Below are positions 52,331 through 60,520 of a stretch of DNA of 64,000 nt, one piece after another (position 1 is the stretch's first letter; each line of letters begins with the position of its first letter). The translations under genes and the position numbers were made by a program. The stretch lies in contig CAVVVI010000003.1 in NCBI GenBank assembly GCA_963751795.1, positions 62,001 to 126,000 on the forward strand. Reading direction: 5' to 3'. This DNA comes from BOG-908 sp963751795 (lineage in GTDB: Bacteria; Pseudomonadota; Alphaproteobacteria; Acetobacterales; Acetobacteraceae). The notes under the pieces are model-generated. The model did not search any database. It saw only the letters and a program-made list of their open reading frames with translations, and had not been told where the DNA came from.

Positions 52331-53164
52331 GTGGAAGCAGTTGAGCGGTGGGTGGGCTATCTGTTGGCGGGACGGTTCTACCGCATGGCGCTGAATTGCT
52401 GGGGCGATCCGGCGGCGCCGCCGGTGGTGTGCGTGCATGGGTTGAGCCGGAACGCGCGCGATTTCGACGTGCTGGCGGCGGCGCTGGCCGATCGGCGGTA
52501 TGTGATCTGCGTGGATCTGCCGGGGCGCGGGCGGTCGGATTGGCTGGCCGCGCCGGAGCTTTACGCGCCGCCGAGCTATGTGGTGGCGCTGGGGCATCTG
52601 CTGGCGCAGATCGGGCGGCCGGTGGATTGGGTCGGCACGTCGTTGGGCGGGATCTGCGGCATGCTGGTGGCGGCAGCGGCCGGCAATCCGGTGCGGCGGC
52701 TGGTGTGCAACGATATCGGGCCGTTTCTGCCGAAGGCGGCGCTGGAACGGATTGTCGGGTATGTGGGGCATATTCCGGATTGTGCCGATGTTGCCGGGAT
52801 CGAAGCGCATCTGCGGCGGGTGCATGCGGCGTTCGGGAAGCTGACGGACGCGCAATGGGCGGCGATGGCGGCCCATTCCTCGCGCGTGCGGGAGGATGGG
52901 CGGGTGACGCTGCATTTCGACCCGGCGATGGTGGTGCCGCTGCTGGCGAGCACGCCGGCGGATACGGATATGTGGGCGGTGTGGGAGGCGATAACCGCGC
53001 CGGTTCTGGCGATCCGCGGGGCGCAGAGTGATTTGTTGTTGCCGGAGACATTTTCGCGGATGGGCGAGCGGTGCCGGACTTATGTGGTGGATGACGCGGG
53101 GCATGCGCCGGCGTTGATGGATGCGGCTTCGGTGGGGGTGATTGCGGGGTTTTTGGACGGGTAG
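52331..53164 (+). CDS. Alpha/beta hydrolase
   Basis: 277 residues from GTG 52331. Serine hydrolase fold: oxyanion HGLSRNARDF, nucleophile S104 in GTSLGGICG, acid around DLLLPET and His in VDDAGHAPAL. Broad esterase/lipase-type family; substrate unknown. It follows UPF0178 after 29 bases in the same direction. Confidence 0.88.
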   Translation: MEAVERWVGYLLAGRFYRMALNCWGDPAAPPVVCVHGLSRNARDFDVLAAALADRRYVICVDLPGRGRSDWLAAPELYAPPSYVVALGHLLAQIGRPVDWVGTSLGGICGMLVAAAAGNPVRRLVCNDIGPFLPKAALERIVGYVGHIPDCADVAGIEAHLRRVHAAFGKLTDAQWAAMAAHSSRVREDGRVTLHFDPAMVVPLLASTPADTDMWAVWEAITAPVLAIRGAQSDLLLPETFSRMGERCRTYVVDDAGHAPALMDAASVGVIAGFLDG

Positions 53165-53256
53165 GGGAGCGGTGAGCGGGGCAGTTTCGGGTTGCGGGTG
53201 GCGCTTGGGCGGGCAGGGGCGGCGCACGCGCTGCCGCGATTTAGACGCTCGTCGAG

Positions 53257-53370
53257 ATTGCCATGCTCAGCAACGTCAATCCCGAAGCTTGGCTGCGCGA
53301 TGTTCTAACCCGTATCGGCGATGGGTGTCCGGCCAACCGCGTTTTGCAGTTAGTGCTGGGTTTGGTCACC
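53257..53370 (+). pseudogene. Remnant of an IS66-family transposase C-terminus
   Basis: The plus strand reads IAMLSNVNPEAWLRDVLTRI then GDGCPANRVLQL, close to the C-terminal end of IS66 TnpC transposases (usually 'LNGVDPEAWLRDVLxRIADHP.NRI'). Only about 35 codons remain; no termini are visible. Evidence of old transposon activity near the later IS5-type element. Confidence 0.65.
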
Positions 53371-53448
53371 GATACCTACCGGCGACATTGCCTCCGGCCG
53401 CTGAGGCAGGACGACGCATCAACGTAGTTTAGAGCTGGCAGAGACTGG

Positions 53449-53853
53449 CTATCTGGGTACTTCAAACCCGTTCATCTGCGAAAACGTTCGAACGAGGTCG
53501 TCACAGGCCGTCTTTGACGCTTCGCACTCCACGCTCATGACAACTGATGATCCAGTTCCCTTGGGGGTGACTTGTCGCTTCACAATGGCGGGGTAAGCTG
53601 GAGAGGTCGGGGGAGCGATGGACCAAATCGTGTAAGCCGCCCGATCGGTAGCGATAATCCATCCGTTCTCGCTCGTGAAAACGATATCGCTCCGGGCATG
53701 CAAGGCTTCTACGGCGGCGGCTACTGACGGATACCCGGTGACTGGTTCGGAGGTTTCGGGGATGGGGGACCGGGATTGCTCAGCATGTGCCGTGGCAAAC
53801 GACAGCGTTGCCGCAAAAGTGGAAGCTGCCAGCGCGTTACGGATGCTTGCCAT
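53449..53853 (-). CDS. Exported protein of unknown function
   Basis: 134 residues from ATG 53853. Signal peptide (ALAASTFAATLSFATAHA). Mature part contains GYPSVAAAVEALHARSDIVF and ENGWIIATDRAAYTIWSIAPP, a pattern seen in uncharacterised alphaproteobacterial exported proteins, with a C-terminal cysteine pair (VECEASKTACDD). Function unknown. About 290 bases without a gene follow upstream (53854-54146), where I see nothing assignable. Confidence 0.6.
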   Translation of the reverse strand: MASIRNALAASTFAATLSFATAHAEQSRSPIPETSEPVTGYPSVAAAVEALHARSDIVFTSENGWIIATDRAAYTIWSIAPPTSPAYPAIVKRQVTPKGTGSSVVMSVECEASKTACDDLVRTFSQMNGFEVPR

Positions 53854-54146
53854 CCGTTACGGTGCGAGGCGGAATGCCGAAGGTCAATGCCTTCCACTGG
53901 TGGACAGTAATCGGATTAAGCCGGACGCTTACGTTGCGCGAGTGGCCACCGGAACGTGACTCGGTGATGGCGGCCGTAGTGAAGAGAAGTTCGCCGTTTC
54001 CGTCGGATGAGATGCCCGAGAGCGGTGTTCGAGGCGACGAGACGGGAGCGCTGCGTTGCCAGACGCTGTTGGCGCGGCGGCGGCGGGCGCGGGCTAGGAT
54101 GTGAACCCATAAATGAGGGGCGACCGCAGCGGACAGCAGCTATGAC

Positions 54147-54488
54147 TTATCGAGCGTAATATGCCTTGTAGTCGCCATATGTGGAGAACAGCGATTTAAA
54201 ATCGTCGCCGTCCTGAAACCATACGGTAAGCTGTTTTCCAATCTCAGGATCATTCCAGTCTTCGATTGCTAAAGACGCGGTTTCGAGAGGACCATGCTGA
54301 TCGGCATCCACTGACAATGATCGACCCTTATCATCGATATAGTCGCCTTCTATGGTATTCGCGTGCTTGTCGCGATTATAATGATCCGAGGGCGAGAAGG
54401 GACCGAACGCAACGCCCATAGGTGGGTCAAGATGCTCAAGGATGGCGGTGCCAATGGCAATTCCATTCTGGTAAACGCGGACCTGCAT
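54147..54488 (-). CDS. Conserved protein of unknown function
   Basis: 113 residues from ATG 54488 (a GTG five codons upstream is possible). A soluble beta-rich protein: VYQNGIAIGTAILEHLDPPMGVA, HYNRDKHANTIEGDYIDD, VDADQHGPLETASLAIEDW. The 'LDPPMGVAxGxF' core is found in small uncharacterised proteins of other bacteria. The IS5-type element lies immediately upstream and may separate it from its original promoter. Confidence 0.55.
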   Translation of the reverse strand: MQVRVYQNGIAIGTAILEHLDPPMGVAFGPFSPSDHYNRDKHANTIEGDYIDDKGRSLSVDADQHGPLETASLAIEDWNDPEIGKQLTVWFQDGDDFKSLFSTYGDYKAYYAR

Positions 54489-54555
54489 GAGGAAGCTTCT
54501 CACGCCCGCACGGTGCCGGCAACTGCGGTTATTTTTGGCCGCCGGCTTATCTGCA

Positions 54556-55347
54556 GTGTCAAACTCTGGTTCAAAGTTGGCATGAGCCGATATGATCTGA
54601 CGGACGTCGAGTGGCGCGTGATCGAGCCGCTGCTGCCCAACAAACCTAGAGGCGTCCCGCGCGTCGATGACCGCCGCGTACTGAACGGCATCTTTTGGGT
54701 GCTGCGATCTGGTGCGCCGTGGCGCGACCTGCCCGAGCGCTATGGCCCCCGCACAACCTGCTACAACCGCTTCTCACGATGGCGGAAGGCAGCGTGTGGG
54801 ACCGGCTGTTCGACGCCATCAGCACCGCGCACGACGGCGAAATCCAGATGATCGACAGCACTTCAATCCGGGCGCACCAGCAGGCTGCGACGGCAAAAAG
54901 GGGGGTGCAGATCATTGTCTCGGTCGCTCCAGAGGCGGCCTCACGACCAAGATCCATGTCGTCGTTGATGCGCAGGGGCTGCCGTTCCGGCTCGGCCTAA
55001 CCGCTGGACAAACGCACGACGGGCAGATCGCCGACACGCTGCTCGACAATCTCGGCCCGCGTACCATCGTGCTGGCTGACAAGGCTTATGACGCCGACCG
55101 CATTCGGGAGCTGATCCAAGACCAAGGAGCCACGCCAAACATCCCACCCAAAAGCAACCGGAAATGGAAGCCCTGCTTCAGCAAGCGGCTCTACCGTGAG
55201 CGCAACCTGATCGAGCGGTTCTTCTCCAAGCTGAAGCATTTCCGCCGCGTCGCCACCCGTTATGATAAGCTTGCCCCAAACTTCCTAGCCATGATCCAAC
55301 TCGCCTCTATACGGCTATGGCTTCGCGCTTATGAGTTTACGACCTAG
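54556..55347 (+). mobile_element. IS5-family insertion sequence (IS427/IS1031-like)
   Basis: About 790 bp. Ends show short imperfect inverted repeats: GTGTCAAACTC at 54556-54566 and GTCGTAAACTC read inward from about 55343. The right end abuts CTAG, a target favoured by this group. Target duplication is not clear on the left. Inserted between the unknown gene at 54.1 kb and the Flp pilin gene, directly at the pilin stop codon. Confidence 0.7.
54582..55347 (+). pseudogene. IS5-family transposase in three frames
   Basis: ATG 54582 starts SRYDLTDVEWRVIEPLLP, continuing to NRFSRWRKA. At about 54790-54795 the reading must shift (one G missing relative to AGGCGTG) to enter VWDRLFDAISTAHDGEIQMIDSTSIRAH with the catalytic DxS-type aspartate. 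At the slippery run AAAAAGGGGGG (about 54895-54906) another shift gives DHCLGRSRGGLTTKIHVV and the rest, including ADKAYDADRIRE and LYRERNLIERFFSKLKH with the C-terminal glutamate, to TAG 55347. The second shift is the kind used by this IS group; the first looks like damage or error. Confidence 0.78.
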
Positions 55348-55526
55348 ATCGAGGTGGCGACGTGGTTGAAGAGGGTGCTGAGGGTTTTGCCGAAGCTGGT
55401 GAAGATGGTGACCAGGACGAGGCCGAGGATGCTGGCGATGATGCCGTATTCGAGCGCGGTGACGGCGCGGCGGTCGGCCAGCCAGGCGGCGCGCTGTGCT
55501 TGGAGCTGGGACATGAGGGTGCGCAT
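55344..55526 (-). CDS. Flp family type IVb pilin
   Basis: 60 residues from ATG 55526. Short basic leader, then prepilin cleavage context RRAVTALEYGIIASILG with the conserved Glu-Tyr, a hydrophobic helix (YGIIASILGLVLVTIFTSFG) and tail TLSTLFNHVATSI. Flp pilins build tight-adherence (Tad) pili. No Tad assembly genes are in view, so the major locus lies elsewhere. The stop codon lies in CTAG, shared on the opposite strand with the transposase stop. Confidence 0.85.
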   Translation of the reverse strand: MRTLMSQLQAQRAAWLADRRAVTALEYGIIASILGLVLVTIFTSFGKTLSTLFNHVATSI

Positions 55527-55601
55527 GGGGCTCCTGGGGCAGCGTCTGCGTGGTTGCTTGCGTAACGAATAGGCCGTGGGCGGGTCGCGGTCAATCTAAA
55601 A

Positions 55602-56464
55602 TTAGAGGCGGGGTGTCTCGGCTGTTGCGTTTGGTGGGTTGAGGGTGGCGAGGGCGGCGCGCAGGGCGGCGAGGCGGGCGGGGGGCAGGGGGTCGGCGAT
55701 GTCGTTGCGATTGTAGGTGTCGAACTCGGCGGCTTTGCGGATGGCGACGTCGCTGGGGTAGCCGCGGCGGAGCTTGGCGGCCCAGTGGGCGCGCGAGCGG
55801 GTGAAGTAATGGTTGATGCGGGCGGTGGCGTAGTCGGGCACATCGAGGCTGACGCCGGGGAGGATGCCGCCGAGCTCGGGGGCGGGCCACCATTGCATGC
55901 GGCGGCCGCGCGGGGTGGCGTAGCTGCCGAGGGGGCCGCCGGCCAGATCGAAGCAATGCGGGTTGAGGCAGCGGGCGGCCAGGCCGGGGCGGATGATGGA
56001 TTTGACGTGGCGGGTGGGGAAGAAATCGGTGCCGGCGCGGCGGGTGAAGCTTTCGGTGACCAGGCCGGGGGAAAATCCTCGTGCCCGTCGGCGCCGTAGA
56101 TGGCCCAGTTGAGTGCGATGCCGGTCCAGCCATCGAAGCGGGCGAGGTAGGTGTTGATGGGTTCGCCGCTGGTGATGACGACGAATTCGTCGGAATCGAC
56201 GAAGGCGATCCAGTCGAATTCCAGGCGGTAGGCGGTGCAGGCGGCTTCGTAGGCGGCGGTTTGGCTGTCGGGGCCGCTATGGGGCCAGTGGTGGTAGCGG
56301 ATGTCGTGCGTGCGGGCGGCGGATTGGATGATGGCGGTGGTGCCGTCGTTCGACGCGTTGTCGAAGATGATCTGCGCATCGAAGCCGGCGAGCGCGTGGA
56401 AGGCGATCCATTCGGCGATGTCGCGGGCTTCGTTGCGGACGATGAGGCAGATGGCGGATTTCAT
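55602..56464 (-). pseudogene. Glycosyltransferase family 2-like protein, one frameshift
   Basis: From ATG 56464: SAICLIVRNEARDIAEWIAFH, IIFDNASNDGTTAIIQSAAR and FDWIAFVDSDEFVV (DxD-like), the look of Glyco_tranf_2_4/GT92-type enzymes. After GADGHEDFPP the frame breaks at about 56066-56072 in a run of five C; adding one C joins it to LVTESFTRRAGTDFFP and the second frame, which ends NPPNATAETPRL at 55602. The span is 863 bases; repaired length about 287 residues. A homopolymer sequencing error is the simplest explanation. Confidence 0.8.
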
Positions 56465-56517
56465 GTGCGCCGATGCTAGAGCATGATCGTATTGGGTTGG
56501 CTATGACGGCGGTGGGG

Positions 56518-56628
56518 GAAGGCCAGGGGCTCTGCCCCTGGACCCCGTTGGGGTTTGAAACCCCAAACCCCCAAATGTTTCCGAAGGCTCGCCTTTGGTG
56601 GGGTCGAGGGGCAAAGCCCTTTGCCTTG
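56518..56628. repeat. Composite hairpin repeat B, copy 4
   Basis: CCAGGGGC/GCCCCTGG, GGGGTTTgaAACCCC, GGCTCGCC-centred hairpin and GGGGCAAAGCCC-centred hairpin, in the same order as 50413-50535, ending 21 bases before the next gene start. Confidence 0.8.
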
Positions 56629-56649
56629 GCGAGCGGGGGGATGTGATTG

Positions 56650-57801
56650 ATGAATGACGGCGGGCCGGTGGTGCAGGTGAACCCGATGGGGGCGCTGGGC
56701 AACCGGATGATCCAGTATCTGGCGGCGCTGGCGCTGGTGGCGCGGGTGCCGGGGGCGCGGCTGGCGAAGATCCATCTGCCGGAATGGGGCATTCAGGTGC
56801 CGCCGGACGATGAGGCGACGGAGCCTAGCGTGGTGGTGCGCGCGGCGGCGCTGGATCTGGCGGGGCTGGCCGATGCGCTGCGGAGTGGCGCGCTGCGCCG
56901 CGTGGTGATCGAGACGTATGCGCAGCGTTTGGGCAATTTCCTGCCGCCGGCCAGCTATCGCGGGTTGTTCGGCGGGCCGGGCGGGCGGGGGGCCGGCGAG
57001 GGCGAGCTGCTGTGCAACATCCGGCAGGGCGACATTCTGGACGGGCATCATGCCGATTACGTGCTGTTGCCGATCGATTTTTACGCCGAGGTGATCGAGC
57101 GGACCGGGCTGGCGCCGGTGTTCATGGGGCAGTTGGAGCCTTCGCCTTACATGGATGCGCTGCGGGCGCGGTTTCCGCACGCGCGGTATGTGCCGAGCCA
57201 GGGCGCGGCGGCGGATTTCGCGACCATCCGTGCGAGCCGGCATGTGGTGCCGGCGGTGAGCACGTTCAGCTGGCTGGCGGCATGGCTTTCGGACGCCCAG
57301 AGCGTGCACATGCCGGTGGTGGGGCTGTTCCATCCGTTGCAGGCGCGCGCTACGGATCTTCTGCCGCTCGACGATGCGCGGTTTCAGTTTACGGTGTTTC
57401 CATTCTTTCATGCGGTGCCGGTGGCGGGGTTTGCCGCGGCGCATGCGGCGGTGCGGCAGCTGTGGCGGCTGATGCCGGCGGATGCGGTGCGTGCGCTGAT
57501 GGCGCGGGTGGCGCCGGCGCGCGAGCGGGGGGCGACGCTGGCGGTGTTCGACGAGGGTTTCTACCTGGCGCGATATCCGGATGTGGCGGCGAGCGTGGCG
57601 GGCGGGCACATGCCGAGCGGGCGGCATCATTTCGAGTTCTGCGGTTTCGAGGAGGGCCGCGAGGCGGTTCGCGTGGATGCGGCGTGGTATTGCGCGGCGT
57701 ATCCGATTGCGGCGGTGGAGTTGGGTGAGGGCGTGGCGCGGAGTGCGGCCGAGCACTGGGTTTCGGTGGGGCGGGCGCGGGGGTATCGGCGGTTCGGGTA
57801 G
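56650..57801 (+). CDS. Glycosyltransferase-like protein with YPDVA repeats
   Basis: 383 residues from ATG 56650 (a TTG three bases upstream is possible). The N-terminus NPMGALGNRMIQYLAALALV resembles fucosyltransferase/GT11-like N-termini, with ETYAQRLGNFLP and a later SRHVVPAVSTFSWLAAWLSDA. The last 90 residues hold two repeats of 'F/WY.ARYPDVAAAV..G....G..H....G..EGR', a module often appended to surface or polysaccharide proteins. Likely envelope-glycan related; exact activity unknown. Repeat B lies upstream. Confidence 0.6.
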   Translation: MNDGGPVVQVNPMGALGNRMIQYLAALALVARVPGARLAKIHLPEWGIQVPPDDEATEPSVVVRAAALDLAGLADALRSGALRRVVIETYAQRLGNFLPPASYRGLFGGPGGRGAGEGELLCNIRQGDILDGHHADYVLLPIDFYAEVIERTGLAPVFMGQLEPSPYMDALRARFPHARYVPSQGAAADFATIRASRHVVPAVSTFSWLAAWLSDAQSVHMPVVGLFHPLQARATDLLPLDDARFQFTVFPFFHAVPVAGFAAAHAAVRQLWRLMPADAVRALMARVAPARERGATLAVFDEGFYLARYPDVAASVAGGHMPSGRHHFEFCGFEEGREAVRVDAAWYCAAYPIAAVELGEGVARSAAEHWVSVGRARGYRRFG

Positions 57802-57805
57802 GGGA

Positions 57806-58516
57806 CTAGCGGCTGAGGCTGTCGGCGATGGCGGGGCCGAACCAGGCTTGGGGGAGGGAGGGGGTTTCGTCGTCGCGCTCTTCCTGCGTGCGGACGCAGG
57901 TTTTGGTGGTGGCGTAGATCTGGCGCCAGGGGGCGGGGTGGGCGAGGGCGGCCAGCAGGCACTGGTCGTAGACGGTGTAGGTGCGGCCGGCGCCGCAGCC
58001 GAAGCTGCTGCGGTCGGCCCGGGCGGCGGTGAGGATGATGCGGTTGGGGCGCGCCATGGGCGGGCGGGCGAAATCGCCCGAGTAGCAGCTCGAGATGATG
58101 ACGATGGTGGGGGCCTGGGCGCAGCCGGCGGCGAGTGCGCGGTCGAGTGCGGCGGGGCTGAGGTATTGGTCGTTATGGCTGAGCCAGAGGCCGGCGTGGT
58201 GGGCGCCGTGCGAGGTGGCGAAGACCAGGCAGGATTGGCCCGGGGCGGGGCGGAGTGCGGCGATGGCGGCCAGCACGTGCGGCAGGGTGGCCAAGGCGAT
58301 GCCCGGCTGGGCGGCGAGGGCGGGGCTGGTGCTGAGGCGGGTGGTTTTGGTGGCGGGCGGCAGGAGGGTGGCGAAGGCGGCGGTGGCGGCATCGAAGACG
58401 GGGAGGCTGTCGTCGCCGGCGATGAGGACGGCGGTGGGTGGGGGTGCGGCGGCCGCGGCGGGGGCGGTGAGTGCAAGGGCGGCGGCTAGGATGGCGGCGC
58501 GGCGGCTTGGGTGCAT
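57806..58516 (-). CDS. Exported peptidase C13-like (legumain/caspase fold) protein
   Basis: 236 residues from ATG 58516. Signal peptide (AAILAAALALTAPAAAAA). The catalytic dyad pattern of clan CD is visible: H103 in FATSHGAHHAG and C144 in IVIISSCYSGDFA, followed by IILTAARADRSSFGCG. Bacterial C13 members are mostly uncharacterised periplasmic proteases. Convergent with the YPDVA gene, ending four bases after it. Confidence 0.8.
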   Translation of the reverse strand: MHPSRRAAILAAALALTAPAAAAAPPPTAVLIAGDDSLPVFDAATAAFATLLPPATKTTRLSTSPALAAQPGIALATLPHVLAAIAALRPAPGQSCLVFATSHGAHHAGLWLSHNDQYLSPAALDRALAAGCAQAPTIVIISSCYSGDFARPPMARPNRIILTAARADRSSFGCGAGRTYTVYDQCLLAALAHPAPWRQIYATTKTCVRTQEERDDETPSLPQAWFGPAIADSLSR

Positions 58517-58597
58517 GGGGCATAGGAGCGGCGGCGGGGTGGCGGGTCAATGCCGCGGCTGGCGGGGTCAGTCCGTGGGGTCGTAGGTGCCGAATGT

Positions 58598-58990
58598 CTA
58601 GATTTGGCCTTCCGGATCGCGCGCCGTGTAGGAGCGGCCGGGGTAGCCTTCGTTGGGGGCGGGTGGGGCGATGATGGTGGCGCCGGCGGCTTGGGCCTGG
58701 GCGTGGTGGGCATCGGCGTCGGGCACGATGACGTAGAGCGAGGCGGTGACGCCGCCGGCCTGGGTGGGGGTGCGCCAGGCGATCGTGTCGGTGGGGCTGG
58801 GGGGCGTGACCGAGCCGAGCATGATGAGGGAGGCGCCGAGGCTGAGCTGGGCGTGGGCGATGCGGTTGGGGTCGGCCTCGTCGGGGATGACGAGGTGGGG
58901 GTGCAGGCCGAAGGCGGTGGTGAGGAAGGTTATGGCGGCTGGGGCGTTTGTGTAGCGCAGGCAGGCGATGAGGGGGGCTTGGGTGGCCAT
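58598..58990 (-). CDS. VOC family (glyoxalase/dioxygenase) protein, nonsense-truncated
   Basis: 130 residues to TAG 58598. Vicinal-oxygen-chelate fold: ACLRYTNAPAAITFLTTAFGLHP, DPNRIAHAQLSLGASLIMLG and the end RSYTARDPEGQI. The family normally continues 'EGxxWxFGTY'; here the codon after EGQI is TAG where TGG (Trp) is expected, and the downstream frame reads TFGTYDPTD to a TGA at 58568. So the last 10 residues are lost by a single base change, unless it is an error. Function unknown. Confidence 0.75.
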   Translation of the reverse strand: MATQAPLIACLRYTNAPAAITFLTTAFGLHPHLVIPDEADPNRIAHAQLSLGASLIMLGSVTPPSPTDTIAWRTPTQAGGVTASLYVIVPDADAHHAQAQAAGATIIAPPAPNEGYPGRSYTARDPEGQI

Positions 58991-59099
58991 GGGACGGGGC
59001 CTCCGGGGGGGGGGTGGGGTGGCGATCTGCGAGTGAACAGCGCCGCAAATCCGCTGATCGATTGAGTTCGTAGGTCGAGAAGCGGCCGAATGCGTTGTT

Positions 59100-60362
59100 T
59101 TAGGGTTGGGTGATGCGGAAGGCGATGTTGTCGTAATTGCCTGGTTTGAATGCGACGGCGGTGCCGAAGATGGTGCCGTTGTTGGCGATGATCATTGGGG
59201 TGCCGGCGCTGAAGCCGTAGGGCTGTTGGGTGAAGGTGTAGAGCGCGGTTTCGGTCCAGGGCGCGCCGGCGGTGGTGGGTTTGGTGAGTTTGTAGATCGT
59301 GGCGTTGGCTTCGGCGTGCGGGTTGCTGTTTTGCGGGGCGATGGCGCCGTAGATGGCGCCGCCGAGGCCGAACGAGAGGTAGGGGGTGGCGAGATAGTTT
59401 GTGTAGGAGGGCGCGTTGCCGGAGGGCACGCCCAGCTTGTCGTGGGCGAAGCTGTGCAGGGTTGTTGTTGTCCAGGTGGTCTGGCCCGGAGCGGGGGAGA
59501 GTTGGAGGATGGCGCAGGTTGCGGCGGAATCGCAAGGACCGCCATAGGCTGCCGGTTGAGTGGCGGCGAAGATGCTGTTGCCGCGCAGGGCGATCTGGCC
59601 GAGTGCGAGTGAGGGGGCGAAGGTTGCGAGCACGCGGCGGGCCCACGGGCCGCCGGCGATGGCTGGCGGGGTGAGCTTGTAGAGGAATTCGGCGGTGGGC
59701 GATCCGGTTTGTGGGCGGGCGACGCCGTAGAGTGCGCCTTTCGGATCGATCTGCAGGCCGAGGACGTTCTGGTTAGCGCGGTCGGTGTAGATGGTCGTCT
59801 CGCTCCACGGGCCGGTGCCGCTGGCGGGTGGGGTGAACATCAGGATGGTGTTGCCGCTCGGCAGGTACAGTTTGCCGGTGGCGTCGATGGCGAGCGGGAC
59901 GACGGGGTTCACGCTGGTCTGAAATTCGAAGAGGTTCTGCTTCGTCCATGTCTGGCTGGGCGAGGTGGGCCGGGTCAGTTTGAATATTGTTCCGCAGCCG
60001 CTGTTGCTGGGCGACGAGCACGCGCTGGAACCGCCCCCGTAGGTGGTGCCGTAGATATTGCCTGCGCTGTCTTTGATGAGGGGCGCGGTGACGTAGGCGC
60101 CATCGTAGGGGGACCCTAATTCGACATCGAGCAGGGTTACCGACCAGTCGTGGTGTGCACCGCTTGGCTGGACGAGCTGGTACACGGCGCCCTCGCCGAT
60201 GCCCTGGATGGCGCCGCCGATGAAGGCGCCCTGGTCGTTGATCAGCCCGGTGGGTTGCACGGGGAGGTTGGGGGAGATGATTGTCTCGACGGCGTGGCCG
60301 GTGAGTGGCAGTGCCAGGGCGGCGAGGAGGGCTGAGCGGCCGGCGATGGTTGGTCGTGTCAT
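59100..60362 (-). CDS. Exported repeat protein, GloVer-like
   Basis: 420 residues from ATG 60362. Signal peptide (ALLAALALPLTGHA). About six weakly repeated units such as NIYGTTYGGG...GCGTIFKLTRP, ALYGVARPQ, AIYGAIAPQ and TIFGTAVAF, the same style as the 14-repeat protein at 47.5 kb though more diverged. Four cysteines (SSACSSPSNSGC, GGPCDSAATC) suggest disulfides in an extracellular or periplasmic protein. Function unknown. Confidence 0.7.
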   Translation of the reverse strand: MTRPTIAGRSALLAALALPLTGHAVETIISPNLPVQPTGLINDQGAFIGGAIQGIGEGAVYQLVQPSGAHHDWSVTLLDVELGSPYDGAYVTAPLIKDSAGNIYGTTYGGGSSACSSPSNSGCGTIFKLTRPTSPSQTWTKQNLFEFQTSVNPVVPLAIDATGKLYLPSGNTILMFTPPASGTGPWSETTIYTDRANQNVLGLQIDPKGALYGVARPQTGSPTAEFLYKLTPPAIAGGPWARRVLATFAPSLALGQIALRGNSIFAATQPAAYGGPCDSAATCAILQLSPAPGQTTWTTTTLHSFAHDKLGVPSGNAPSYTNYLATPYLSFGLGGAIYGAIAPQNSNPHAEANATIYKLTKPTTAGAPWTETALYTFTQQPYGFSAGTPMIIANNGTIFGTAVAFKPGNYDNIAFRITQP

Positions 60363-60520
60363 GTGCGGTGCCCCCGGATTTAAGGAGCAACGTTTGGTGG
60401 GGATGCTGGGGTGGCGGCGGCCGCTTCACGTTGTCGCAAGCACGGTCTCGCGTGCGGGCTCGCGTTACGCGTTGCTGTCTTCGACGAAGCTCCGCGCCGT
60501 CCGGGCTGCTGGGGCGCGGG

